A stretch of 64,000 nucleotides of DNA from CAWKAV01 sp963847735. Its GTDB lineage: Bacteria; Desulfobacterota; Desulfuromonadia; Desulfuromonadales; BM103. The stretch covers positions 62,001-126,000 of the forward strand of contig CAWKAV010000002.1 of the NCBI GenBank assembly GCA_963847735.1. The letters run 5' to 3'. Shown one piece after another: positions 8,588-17,433 of the stretch (positions within the stretch are counted from its first letter, which is position 1; each line of letters begins with the position of its first letter). The notes below the pieces were generated by a model. It was not told where the DNA came from. It saw nothing but the letters and a program-made list of their open reading frames with translations, and ran no database searches. A program made the position numbers and the translations under genes.

Positions 8588-9379
8588 TTATTGGCTTGTC
8601 ATGGCCCGCCGTTGCCACTTCTGTTGCTTGTTCCTAACTTTTTCCAGCTCTTCAGCTTCTTCAGGGAACGTCACCGGAAGGCGGAGGGCCTCGACATATT
8701 GAGTGACGGCGTCTTCGTGACGGCCCATTCGGTCATAAACCTTAGCCAGGTTATAACGATGCGCAATGCGATCGTGCAATCCGATGGCCTGCAACAAAAG
8801 ATCTTCCGCCTCTTTAAGCGACGCTTTCGGCAATTCGCCATAGGTGATGCTCGCAATGGCCCGGACTAAAACACTCTGCTCTGAAATTTTGTAATGCCAG
8901 CGGCTCAGTATGAGATAAGCAACGTCGTCATCAGGGTTAAGGACAATGGCTTTTTCGATACTCTCCTTGATCTCCCATGACTGTCGGACTCGGGTTTCCG
9001 TGTCAGTATATTTCGCTTGCGCTCCAAGGGCTATCGCCAGCCATTTGTAGCCGTCACTCTTGTCGGGGGCTTCTTTTATGGCGACCCGGGCATATCTTTC
9101 TGCCTCTTGAAAAAATACCAGGGCCTTTTCGTCGGATTCGGTCAGACGCCCCATCTCGTACTGGGTACGAGCCATTCTCCACGATATTTCTTCACGGACG
9201 ATACCATCCCTGGAGAGCCCCTGCAAAAGCTCCCAGGCTTGTTGGTTCTCACTATGTAATAACAGTTCATCAACCCTTTGGCAGGTGGCCTCCTCGAACG
9301 CCTGGCATGATGCGCTATATACGTTCAGTAATGTAAAGAGAATGGCAAAAAAGATGCATTTTCGGCAGTGAATCATCAT
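8588..9379 (-). CDS. exported TPR protein resembling the RMDN (PTPIP51-like) family
   Basis: A 263-residue protein with an N-terminal signal peptide (hydrophobic FFAILFTLLNVYSASC, possibly a lipoprotein because a Cys follows Ala-Ser). Helical tetratricopeptide-like repeats fill the rest. The order of motifs ISWRMARTQYEMG, YKWLAIALGAQAKY, SIEKAIVLNPDDD, ITYGELPKASLKEAEDLL and YNLAKVYDRMGR follows the pattern I know from the RMDN TPR domain, whose eukaryotic member PTPIP51/RMDN3 binds lipids. It starts 20 bases after the ABC exporter stop and is probably co-transcribed. A periplasmic lipid-handling role is inference. Confidence 0.65.
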   Translation of the reverse strand: MMIHCRKCIFFAILFTLLNVYSASCQAFEEATCQRVDELLLHSENQQAWELLQGLSRDGIVREEISWRMARTQYEMGRLTESDEKALVFFQEAERYARVAIKEAPDKSDGYKWLAIALGAQAKYTDTETRVRQSWEIKESIEKAIVLNPDDDVAYLILSRWHYKISEQSVLVRAIASITYGELPKASLKEAEDLLLQAIGLHDRIAHRYNLAKVYDRMGRHEDAVTQYVEALRLPVTFPEEAEELEKVRNKQQKWQRRAMTSQ

Positions 9380-9399
9380 TTCGAGTGGTCCATCGTTTG

Positions 9400-11142
9400 T
9401 TATGCAGAGGTTACCGGTTCGTTTAAGTCAGATTTAGTGGGGATCTGGATGATATTCCCATCGGAAATCTGAAAAACACGATCGGCAACATCGACTAAAG
9501 CCGCCTGGTGACTGATTGCCAGGATGGTCAATTGGCCGCAAAGTTCCTTCAATGTCTGGCAGATTTCTGCTTCCGTTTTCGGATCGAGGGCACTGGTTGC
9601 TTCGTCGAGAATCAGCAACTGCGGCCGGTGGATCAGGGCTCTGGCGATTGCAATCCTCTGACGTTGCCCTCCCGATAGCTTTGCACCCCGCTCCCCTACG
9701 GTCGTATAGATTCCCTCGGCCATTTTACTTACAAAGGTCCATGCTCCAGCGGACTTGAGAGCATATTCTACGTCCTCAGTGGTCAGTGACGGTTCGCCCA
9801 ATGTCACATTTATGAAAATACTGTCGTGCAACAGGATGGTATCCTGGGGAACATAACCGATCATGCGCCGCCAATAACGCAGGTCCAGCTCAGGAAGAGG
9901 CGTTCCGTCGATCAGCACTGATCCTTTCAAGGGATGGAAAAGGCCTGTTATCAAATCGACCAAGGTTGTTTTCCCGGCTCCTGAAGGGCCAATAATCGAC
10001 GTGAAGGTTCGGTTAGGGATTTCAAGCGAAACATTTTTCAGGACCAAATGCTCATCATAGCCAAAATCAACCTGCTCGAAGATAATCGCGTTCTCCATGG
10101 TCGCCTTGATTTCGCCACCCGGTGGTTCCTTGTATTTTTCGGCTGCGGTAATTTTCTCCTGGAGCGACCAGTAGGCGCTTTCGCAAATGGCTAAATCCTG
10201 GAATTTGCGCTGAACCTTGGCAGCCTCATTCAACATGCGGGACATGAGGAAGATCAGCATCATAACTTTAGGGAGATCCATCTTCAGTTGAATCAGCATC
10301 ACGTAGAGCCCGGCGATCACCAGGACGGTTATTAGCGGTTCCTGAACGCCACGCAGGGCAGCTTTACTGAAAACCTGCCTACGCAAGGCTTTTTTCAACC
10401 GCATCGTGTTCGTCGAAAGTAGTTCTTCAGCCAGGTTTTCACGTCCCATGGCCTTGTACGCTTTCAGCGAATTCAGGCTGTCGGACAGCCGTGCGAGCAG
10501 GGACTTCAACAGACGGGTCTGTTTCTTGCCGGCACGCCTTGACTTGACAACCAAGTTACTAAGCATAAGCAAGATCAAGGATCCAGCACTCATGAAGATT
10601 AAAGTCGTTTTCCAGGAGATCAGCAGGGCGACGATGAAATAGGCAAAGGCCTGAATGATCATGGCCATCGCGGTCGCGGCATGGAGATAGCCATTTGCGG
10701 AGCGCATGACCTCAGTTCCTGCAGCATTTGCCATGTTGCCTACCTGCTGGCCGAGCAAATATCCCCAGCGGGTTGACAATAGGGCACGCAACAGGGCCAA
10801 ACGCAGGTCGGTGGCGACATGGGCAACCGTGTAGCCGATCTTGCGCTCGGCAAACAGAATCAGGAGACTCCTTAAAATTGCTCCGGTCAGGATAATCACC
10901 AACAGCCAGCCAATGGTTGAGGGAATACCGAAGAACGACAAAACCGTATCAATCACTTTGTCCGAGCCCGAGTTAGTCGCCGGATTTGTCGCGGAGCCCA
11001 GGGGGAGATTGATGGCTTTCTTCATCAGGGGCAAGAATGCTGTCAGCCCGATGCCTTCAACCAGGCCAGCCATTACCATGGTCAGCAGCACAATCAGACT
11101 TTGCATGGGGTAAGATCGGAAATATTTGATTATCAACTGCAT
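9400..11142 (-). CDS. ABC exporter, fused permease and ATPase (MsbA-like lipid flippase type)
   Basis: A 580-residue half-transporter. The N-terminal membrane domain has about six helices (residues 15-320). The ATPase domain has Walker A GPSGAGKTTL (near residue 385), signature LSGGQRQRIAIARAL, Walker B LLILDEATSALD, and the switch His in ISHQ. Size and layout match type IV exporters such as MsbA, which flip lipid A or other lipids across the inner membrane as homodimers. It is followed by the exported TPR gene and lies next to the sphingolipid operon. The proposed cargo, a sphingolipid or glycolipid, rests on this context and is inference. Confidence 0.9.
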   Translation of the reverse strand: MQLIIKYFRSYPMQSLIVLLTMVMAGLVEGIGLTAFLPLMKKAINLPLGSATNPATNSGSDKVIDTVLSFFGIPSTIGWLLVIILTGAILRSLLILFAERKIGYTVAHVATDLRLALLRALLSTRWGYLLGQQVGNMANAAGTEVMRSANGYLHAATAMAMIIQAFAYFIVALLISWKTTLIFMSAGSLILLMLSNLVVKSRRAGKKQTRLLKSLLARLSDSLNSLKAYKAMGRENLAEELLSTNTMRLKKALRRQVFSKAALRGVQEPLITVLVIAGLYVMLIQLKMDLPKVMMLIFLMSRMLNEAAKVQRKFQDLAICESAYWSLQEKITAAEKYKEPPGGEIKATMENAIIFEQVDFGYDEHLVLKNVSLEIPNRTFTSIIGPSGAGKTTLVDLITGLFHPLKGSVLIDGTPLPELDLRYWRRMIGYVPQDTILLHDSIFINVTLGEPSLTTEDVEYALKSAGAWTFVSKMAEGIYTTVGERGAKLSGGQRQRIAIARALIHRPQLLILDEATSALDPKTEAEICQTLKELCGQLTILAISHQAALVDVADRVFQISDGNIIQIPTKSDLNEPVTSA

Positions 11143-11527
11143 TTTGGATCGTCTGCTTTCGTTTCTAGTGAATAAATGTTTTCCGGGGGCTCTTGTCAGT
11201 CGACGAGAGGGATGATTCCTTTAAGCTTGCTTCTGAGTTGATTATTTTGAAAATATCCGGGTATGCTAACATTTTTCTGCAAAATTAGGGAAGTATAACT
11301 CCCCGGTGTGCAGTTGTTTGTTGGTAGAATTCGTCACCATATTAAGAAGCTATTTGGTCAAAGTTCCTTTTCCATGGATGTCAATGCGCGGGGTGTTCTG
11401 GAGGGTAAGCTAGGAGCCACGGCGATCGTGACCGGAGTGCCACAGATAAACGTCTGGAGATTTTTACACGGTCTCTCTGTGCTGTCTCCATGGGCCTGAC
11501 AAATCGCAGAGGGGCGCGGTCCGTTGG
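11143..11527. other. intergenic region upstream of the ABC exporter
   Basis: 385 bases between the leftward exporter start and the leftward HAD phosphatase stop. The part next to the exporter (about 11143-11300) is AT-rich and must carry its promoter, but no convincing -35/-10 pair can be assigned. Short ORFs on both strands have no ribosome binding sites or recognisable sequence. No terminator is seen. Confidence 0.5.
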
Positions 11528-12202
11528 TCATAACGTTTCCCGGGATAGCCTGGCAATCAGGGTGGGCAGGGCCCGCAGATTCTCTACGAGCAAAGGGCTC
11601 TCCCTGACTGTCGATACGGTGCATGCGTCTGCCATGGCCACAAAGTGGCAGCCGAACTGCTCAGCTCCTCGCCGGTCGTCCGTTTGGTCTCCGACATGGA
11701 CAATCTCATTCATGGTTGTTTCGCTTTCATTGGCAAGACTCCTGAGATTGTCAGCTTTTGAAGCTTCTGCACCGTAAACGGCACGAAAGAAGTGCGCCCA
11801 ATGACGTAACTCCAGTATCCGCCGCAATGGACTGATCGGTGTTGCTGAATTGACGAACAAAAGCAGGCCCATTTCTGAAAGCTCTGTGAGAGCCTGGCTT
11901 GCACCAGGCATCTCTGAACAGTTGGTGATGGCCCTTTCAGTGCACGCCGTGTAGTCGTTCGCCAGACGCGCACCCCAACGCTCCACAGAGGAATCCTCCG
12001 GCAACAGCTTTCTGTTGATTAATCCTTCGGCTATCTTTCGAGTTTTTTCATAACGATCGGCAGCAGGCCAGCGCTCATAGACTTCAGTAACGACTTCACC
12101 AGAAGCATCCCACGGCAAAGCAATCTCAAAAAAAGTGTCTTTTTTAATGTCGTTGGAATTGACTAAAGTACCATCGAAATCAAAGGAAACACATTTAATC
12201 AT
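11528..12202 (-). CDS. HAD-superfamily phosphatase of the sphingolipid operon
   Basis: A 224-residue HAD hydrolase. Motif I is FDFDGTLVNS (nucleophile Asp8, acid Asp10). Motif II is the Ser in FVNSAT, motif III a Lys in EASKADNL, and motif IV HVGDQTDD, with a helical cap between motifs I and II. AGGGGGC before the ATG is a good ribosome binding site. It is the last gene of the operon aasR-cerR-acp-spt-HAD. A fitting but unproven job is removing the terminal phosphate from a lipid head-group intermediate, as PGP phosphatase does in phosphatidylglycerol synthesis. Phosphoglycolate- or sugar-phosphatase activity is an alternative. Confidence 0.85.
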   Translation of the reverse strand: MIKCVSFDFDGTLVNSNDIKKDTFFEIALPWDASGEVVTEVYERWPAADRYEKTRKIAEGLINRKLLPEDSSVERWGARLANDYTACTERAITNCSEMPGASQALTELSEMGLLLFVNSATPISPLRRILELRHWAHFFRAVYGAEASKADNLRSLANESETTMNEIVHVGDQTDDRRGAEQFGCHFVAMADACTVSTVRESPLLVENLRALPTLIARLSRETL

Positions 12203-12287
12203 TAACGCCCCCTAAATCGTTGCGGAATTGCACCATAGCTTTAAAAAAACACCGGTAATCCAGTCCGGCTTGTTTACGGCTGAAGCA

Positions 12288-13482
12288 TTATTCTTGCGCA
12301 GTCATTATCTGTTGCAATTCAGAAAAGACTTTTAAAATGTAATTAATCTGGTCGACTGTGTGGGCCGCACTGATGCTGCAACGCAGCAGGCTTAAGCCTG
12401 CCGGTGCGGCAGGGGGGAAGACCAGGTTGACATAGATCCCCTTGTCAAGCAGCACTTTCCAGGCGAACAGGGTCTTTTCCCTGGACGAAACCCGAATCGC
12501 CACGATCGGACTGAGGTCTGGTCCAAGCTCGAAGCCCAGCTCCTTGAGGCCCTGATATAAATGGGCCGCATTGTCCCAGAGCCTGGTGCGCAGCTTCGGC
12601 TTCGATTGTATGGCCCGCAAGGCTTCGCGAACAGAGGCGATAGTCGAGGGGGAGGGTGATGCCGTAAACACGTAAGAGCGGCAGACGTAGCGTACCAAGT
12701 CCAGTTCAGGGTGGTTGCTGACACAATACCCACCTATGGAACCAAGACTTTTGCTAAAAGTTCCAACGATGAAATCGACATCTTCTTCGACACCTGCTGC
12801 TTCAGCCATACCTCGCCCGTGGTCGCCCATGACCCCCATGGAGTGTGCCTCGTCAACCAGCAACCATGCCCCGTATTTTTTCTTTCAGAGCAGCAATCTC
12901 GGCCAGCGGTGCACAATCGCCCAGCATGCTGTAGATACCTTCAACAATAATAAGGGTTTTTTCATTTTTCGGTCCCAGTCTCTTTAACTTTTTTTCCAGG
13001 TCCTCGAGATTATTGTGCCGGAAACGGATCATTTCGGCGCCACTCATCTTGCACGCATCGTAGATACTTGCATGGGAGTCGGCGTCTAGAACAATGACAT
13101 CACCAGGTCCGGTAAGGGTGGAGATGACGCCAAGATTGGCGACAAAGCCGGTCGAGAATACGATCGCGTCGCTACATTCGTAAAAGCGGGCCAGGTCCGT
13201 TTCCAGATCACGGTGCCCGGCAAAGGTGCCATTGGCCATGCGCGACCCGGTTGTGCCGGTCCCTTCCTTCTCCAGGCTTAACTGCGCGGCTTTTATGCAC
13301 TGTCGGTCAAAGGTCAGGCCGAGGTAATTGTTGGTCCCGGCCAGAAGAACGCGCTGGCCACCAATGGAAGCTTCGGTCGCGGAATAAATTTCGTCAATGA
13401 CAACATTGAAAGGATCGACTCCAGGCGGAAGCAGTGTTTTCCTGGTGGCTGCAACAGTATGTAATTTGTCAAGAATTCCCAT
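12288..13482 (-). CDS. spt: serine palmitoyltransferase-like PLP enzyme (alpha-oxoamine synthase family), one frameshift
   Basis: Condenses an acyl thioester with serine to give 3-ketosphinganine, the first step of sphingolipid synthesis. About 398 residues in two frames. The N-terminal part has GTGTTGSRMANGTFAGH and DADSHASIYDACK (cofactor-stacking His). The C-terminal part has LVDEAHSMG and the Lys in GTFSKSLGSIGGY that binds PLP. The break is a single extra T in the T6 run at 12876-12881: removing it joins LKEK to YGAWLLVDEAHS, the family sequence. KBL and BioF belong to the same family, but the immediate acp, cerR and aasR neighbours argue for Spt. Its ATG shares a base with the acp stop. 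Confidence 0.85.
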
Positions 13483-13736
13483 TAACTTGTCTCGATAATA
13501 TGCTGAATTTGAGTTGTAAAATCTTTAACTGTGCGAAGGTCTGACAGGGTGTTCAAGGGGTAGGTTATGTCGAAAGCGTCTTCAACATCATTCAGCATTT
13601 CCATGACTCTGAGCGAATCAAATCCCAGATCGTTGATCAGCTCCGTATCTTCCTGAATTGGCCCTGGTTGTGGTGCATATTCCTGGAGAAGGGAAACGAC
13701 CTGTTTATAAATGGCATCATATTGGGAGGTTGTCAT
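13482..13736 (-). CDS. acpR: dedicated acyl carrier protein of sphingolipid synthesis
   Basis: An 84-residue acidic helical protein with the phosphopantetheine attachment site DLGFDSLRVMEML (Ser about residue 41). It would carry the fatty acyl chain delivered by the adjacent acyl-AMP ligase to serine palmitoyltransferase, as proposed for AcpR in Caulobacter. The stop overlaps the spt start by one base (TAATG), which indicates coupled translation. It is probably not the housekeeping fatty-acid ACP, because of its context and divergent ends. Confidence 0.88.
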   Translation of the reverse strand: MTTSQYDAIYKQVVSLLQEYAPQPGPIQEDTELINDLGFDSLRVMEMLNDVEDAFDITYPLNTLSDLRTVKDFTTQIQHIIETS

Positions 13737-13766
13737 AAACGGTTAAACTCCAATCCATTAGTGGCC

Positions 13767-14687
13767 TTAAGGAAAAAGGCGCTTCATACCTTCGCTGAAT
13801 AAAACCCGGGGTTGCCAATCGGTTGCCTCGGAGATAGCGGTATTGTCACAAACCCAGTCCGGATGAAAAATCTCTCTGACTTTCCCTGGTGTCAACATAG
13901 GTCGATAGCCAAGCAGTCGCGCCAAACCGGCGTTGGTCAGAGCGATAATCTGCAGTAGTGCCCGGGGGATTGCGAGGCGGCGAGGCTTTTTACCATTCAG
14001 GCGGGTGGCAATCGTCATAATTTGCTGCCAATTATAGCCATCAGGGTGCCCGTCATGCAACTCAAAACATCGGCTTTTTTGTGAAGGGTCTGATCTCAGC
14101 AGACAACTCACTGCCTCAACCAGGTCGTCAACGTAAATCAGCGAGAACCTGCCGTCTTTTTCCCCGATGACGGGGACAATGCCACGTTTGATCAGTTGCA
14201 ACAGGGGCATCATCTCGCGGTCACCTGGGCCATAAACCGCAGGTGGCCTTAATATGTCACAGAAAATTCTGTCACGAAACTCTAACAGGGCATCCTCGCC
14301 CGATTTTTTACTCGATGCGTAGGCGGACAGAGTCGGTTCACGAGCAGCAAGGGAAGACATCAACAGAAAGCGGGGAACCTTTTGTTCCACAGCGGCCACA
14401 AGCAGATGTGAGACCCCTGTAGTATTGGTCTCTTCGAATTGTTTCAGTGAAGTTCCACGTACAGCGCCGGCACAATGGACAATCGCGTCAACTCCGGCAA
14501 CGAGCGCGCGCAGGCTCTCGATGTCGTCAAGGTCACCGGCCTGCCATTGAACTGATTCTGCATGATCGGGGCGAGGAGTGGAAACAGGGCGGTACAACGC
14601 TCTGACATGGAAGCCTTGTGCTACTAAATGCTTGAGCAACCCAGTGCCGATAAAGCCCGTTGCTCCTGTGATTGCTACTGTGAGCAC
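13767..14687 (-). CDS. cerR: NAD(P)-dependent epimerase/dehydratase-family reductase, CerR-like
   Basis: A 306-residue extended short-chain dehydrogenase. It starts at a GTG with AITGATGFIGTGLL as the dinucleotide-binding motif (residues 5-18). VHCAGAVRG follows, and the active-site pair is in AYASSKKSGE (Tyr and Lys, about residue 128). In the Caulobacter pathway a homologue in the same gene order reduces the 3-keto group of oxidised ceramide. Neighbours aasR, acp and spt make that function likely here, although general sugar-nucleotide epimerases share the fold. Confidence 0.8.
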   Translation of the reverse strand: MLTVAITGATGFIGTGLLKHLVAQGFHVRALYRPVSTPRPDHAESVQWQAGDLDDIESLRALVAGVDAIVHCAGAVRGTSLKQFEETNTTGVSHLLVAAVEQKVPRFLLMSSLAAREPTLSAYASSKKSGEDALLEFRDRIFCDILRPPAVYGPGDREMMPLLQLIKRGIVPVIGEKDGRFSLIYVDDLVEAVSCLLRSDPSQKSRCFELHDGHPDGYNWQQIMTIATRLNGKKPRRLAIPRALLQIIALTNAGLARLLGYRPMLTPGKVREIFHPDWVCDNTAISEATDWQPRVLFSEGMKRLFP

Positions 14688-14724
14688 TACCGAGATCGTT
14701 CAGAGGAGAGGTTCAAGGTTTTAC

Positions 14725-16539
14725 TTAGCGGGCAATATTTGCGAAGCACAAATCAGATGCGATCTCATGGTTTGACTGGTCTTTATGTGCGGGCTCGATC
14801 CGCGGCAGGTTCTGTTCTGACCGCCGCTTCAGGTAGTCACGTCGTGTGCCAGCACGGGACAACTTGCCAGAGGAAGTGCGTGGAAGGGTGTGTGCGGAGA
14901 CAAGCTCAATCATGCAGTCAATGCCAAGTTCTTCCCTTATGACAGCAGTGATACGGCCTGAGAGCTCACGCCGTTTGTTCTCATCCGTTTCACGGTACTG
15001 GACGACCATGACGGCAATTTCCGAGCCGTCTTCTGCCGGTATGGAAATGGCCGATGAGTCACCAGGTCTGACTCCAGGTTGCTGTTCAGCCAAAAACTCA
15101 AGATCCTGTGGCCAGATGTTGCGGCCATTGATGATGATCATGTCCTTTTCTCGACCGGTGATCACCAAGGTTCCATCAACCAGGTAACCAATATCCCCTG
15201 TGTTTAGCCACCCATCCTCGGAAAGAACTTCAGCTGTCGCAGCAGGGTCGCCTAAATAACCAGTCATTATGCTTGGTCCGCGCACGTGAATGGTCCCGCA
15301 TTGCCGGTCCGGAAGAATCTCGCCGTGCTCGCTCCTGGTTTGAATCTCATGACCGGGGAGTGGGGGACCGCAGTTGACCAGTTTTTTTGTGCGGCGTCCC
15401 GGTTCCAGCATGTGGGTAGCAGGTATAGCGAGCTGCTGTTCTGACAATTGCTCAGCGTCAACTTCGTCGACGACGATCCCCAGGTCTCTCTGGGCGAAGC
15501 TGACAGCAAGTGAGCACTCAGCCATGCCGTAACTGGGAACAAGGCTTTTGTAATCGAAGCCAAATGGGGCCAACTTTTCAACAAAGGCCTCAAGGACCTC
15601 GACGCGAATCGTTTCAGCACCGACACCTGCAATCCGCCAGGCGCTCAGATCATATGAAGCCTCATCATCATGACGAAGCCGTCGCGCACACAATTCATAA
15701 CCGAAGGGAGGTGCGAAGGAGATCGTCCCCCGATTACGTGTCATCATGTTCAGCCACAGGCGTGGTCGCATTGCAAAATCGCGAGTAGAGAGATAATCAA
15801 CGGAAAGTTGTGCAGCCAGAGGGCCCAGGACAAACCCAATCAGTCCCATATCATGATAATAAGGCAACCAGGACACGCATCTGTCGCCATTGCGTATCTT
15901 GAGACCGTTCTTTAGAATGCCGGCTAGATTATGCATGACCGCAGCTTCGCTGACCATGACCCCTCTCGGGAAACGCGTGCTGCCTGAAGTGTATTGAAGA
16001 TAGGCAGTTTCACCGGATTGCAGCGGCAGAAGTTGGACGTCCTGCTCGGGGAGTTCGTCAAAAGTCTCGGGGGCACCGACGAGAGAAAGTCCCAGGTCTT
16101 GGGCGGCCTCGAGAAGAAAGGGCAGGAACTCAGGGGGAGCTACCGCAATGGCTGACTGACTTTTGGCCAATAAACCGCGTAATTGTTCAACGTATGCCTT
16201 GTGCCCGCCAAGGTGAATCGAAGCAGGCAGTGGAACCGGGACATAGCCGGCGTATTGGCATGCAAAAAAGAAGCGGGGGAAATCGGGATGGGTTTCCGCA
16301 ACGATGGCAACCCGCGAGCCTCTGTCCAATTGCAGGCCACGCAGACGTTTTGCCAGGGTTCTGGCTTCTTTCTGTAATTCAGTGTAGGTGAGAACGGTGC
16401 GAAGCTCTCCGCGACCACTGTAGAAATTGAACCCGCTTACCCCTGTGGCGGCGTAATCCAACGCTTCTGCAAGGTTGGAAAAGTCGGCGGTGCGTAGTGG
16501 AATTTTGCTTTCAGTTGGTGTCGGATTGAGAGGATTCAT
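14725..16539 (-). CDS. aasR: fatty acyl-AMP ligase / acyl-ACP synthetase, AasR-like
   Basis: An adenylate-forming enzyme of about 604 residues that activates a fatty acid and loads it onto the neighbouring acyl carrier protein. YTSGSTRFPRGVMVSE is the phosphate-binding P-loop. SWLPYYHDMGLIGF is characteristic of fatty acyl-AMP ligases. NTGDIGYLVDGTLVITGREKD and the C-terminal Lys in LPRTSSGKLSRAG complete the A-motifs. The ATG at 16539 is chosen; an in-frame ATG at 16575 would add 12 unconserved residues. It is the first gene of the leftward ceramide operon, about 70 bases below a candidate sigma-70 promoter. Confidence 0.85.
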   Translation of the reverse strand: MNPLNPTPTESKIPLRTADFSNLAEALDYAATGVSGFNFYSGRGELRTVLTYTELQKEARTLAKRLRGLQLDRGSRVAIVAETHPDFPRFFFACQYAGYVPVPLPASIHLGGHKAYVEQLRGLLAKSQSAIAVAPPEFLPFLLEAAQDLGLSLVGAPETFDELPEQDVQLLPLQSGETAYLQYTSGSTRFPRGVMVSEAAVMHNLAGILKNGLKIRNGDRCVSWLPYYHDMGLIGFVLGPLAAQLSVDYLSTRDFAMRPRLWLNMMTRNRGTISFAPPFGYELCARRLRHDDEASYDLSAWRIAGVGAETIRVEVLEAFVEKLAPFGFDYKSLVPSYGMAECSLAVSFAQRDLGIVVDEVDAEQLSEQQLAIPATHMLEPGRRTKKLVNCGPPLPGHEIQTRSEHGEILPDRQCGTIHVRGPSIMTGYLGDPAATAEVLSEDGWLNTGDIGYLVDGTLVITGREKDMIIINGRNIWPQDLEFLAEQQPGVRPGDSSAISIPAEDGSEIAVMVVQYRETDENKRRELSGRITAVIREELGIDCMIELVSAHTLPRTSSGKLSRAGTRRDYLKRRSEQNLPRIEPAHKDQSNHEIASDLCFANIAR

Positions 16540-16615
16540 TTTTGCTCTTATAAGATTTTGGCAATTAATCTTCAACGTATAAGCAACATTAATGCCAACC
16601 TAATAAACACTTTTC

Positions 16616-16645
16616 ATTCTGCATGGATACGGATTTATTTGTCAA
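16616..16645 (-). promoter_or_regulatory. candidate sigma-70 promoter of the ceramide operon
   Basis: On the minus strand TTGACA (16645-16640) is followed after 18 bases by CAGAAT (16621-16616), a perfect -35 and a 4/6 -10. Transcription would start near 16609, giving a leader of about 70 bases to the aasR ATG. The rest of the 259-base gap (16576-16834) is AT-rich and shows nothing else recognisable. Confidence 0.5.
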
Positions 16646-16834
16646 TTCACAAATTCATAATGTTGCATTTTTACCAGTATAAATGTGGTTGTTCTGCAAC
16701 AGTCCTGAGAAATTGCATAGTGAAGCGTGTGAGAATAGAATGTCATCAAAACTTCGGCTGCGAGTTGTGATTCCCCAACCTTTGGTTCAAAGCCATCAAC
16801 AACGGCCGCATAGTGACAGCGTTCTTCAATAAAA

Positions 16835-17290
16835 TCAACTGCAGAATGCTATTTTTAATGTTTTCTGTATCTGCTGTTTTACAGCATCATCGACTTCATT
16901 GGTTTGGCCCAGTGCAGGGGAGCCCGGCCAGCCTGAATCTGTAAATTCTGCACGCTCCCAAATTCGAGAGTCAGCGTAACGCGGCAGGACATGGAAGTGG
17001 ACATCGGAATCAACCATCATCAGCATGAGGTAATTGATCTTGTCATATGTGAAACAACCCTTGAGGCTAGACTCTAAAACGGTCGTTATCTCTTTCAGTT
17101 CTGAAAACGCATCGACACTTATCCTGGACAGCGCATCAGCGTCCTCCTTACAGATGAGCACGAGGGCGCCAAGGGTTGCCTGCTGCGGGCGTAGCAACAC
17201 GACCCAATGTTCATACTCCTTGATCAGGGTGTCCGGGTAACCGAATTTTTCCATCGTCGCATTCATTGGAGACAGTCCTCCTGAGTTCAT
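16835..17290 (-). CDS. HIT-like nucleotide-binding protein
   Basis: A 151-residue protein of the histidine-triad fold. The active-site strand reads SDVHFHVLPRY: the last two His of the triad are present, but the first position is Asp instead of His. HIT enzymes hydrolyse or transfer nucleotides from small substrates. The substitution may change or weaken that activity, although the middle His-x-His is retained. It lies between the ceramide operon (same strand) and the divergent ceramide-synthase gene. A role with CDP-activated lipid or head-group intermediates is a guess from context. Confidence 0.72.
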   Translation of the reverse strand: MNSGGLSPMNATMEKFGYPDTLIKEYEHWVVLLRPQQATLGALVLICKEDADALSRISVDAFSELKEITTVLESSLKGCFTYDKINYLMLMMVDSDVHFHVLPRYADSRIWERAEFTDSGWPGSPALGQTNEVDDAVKQQIQKTLKIAFCS

Positions 17291-17345
17291 TTGTCATTCT
17301 TCGTGACAGTGGGCTGTAGAGACAGACCCTTCTCAACACAAACCC

Positions 17346-17375
17346 CTTACATGCTATCGGACTATCGAGTATTAT
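17346..17375 (+). promoter_or_regulatory. candidate sigma-70 promoter of the ceramide synthase operon
   Basis: CTTACA (17346-17351) and TATTAT (17370-17375) are separated by 18 bases, 4/6 and 5/6 matches to the -35 and -10 consensus. The start would be near 17382, about 50 bases before the chosen ATG at 17434. It lies in the divergent region between the HIT gene and the bCerS-like gene. Confidence 0.45.
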
Positions 17376-17433
17376 TCAATTCACAGATGCAGTCAAAATC
17401 ACTGAAGGCGGGCAAGCCTTGTTGAGTCACTCA

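Noticed and set aside
11308..11624. Overlapping short ORFs on both strands beside the HAD gene
   Set aside because: They partly overlap the HAD gene, have no ribosome binding sites and show no conserved motifs.
12288..13482. Biotin-pathway BioF instead of serine palmitoyltransferase, given bioBD in the same window
   Set aside because: The gene is 28 kb from bioBD and lies in an overlapping operon with acp, a CerR-like reductase and an acyl-AMP ligase, the sphingolipid arrangement.
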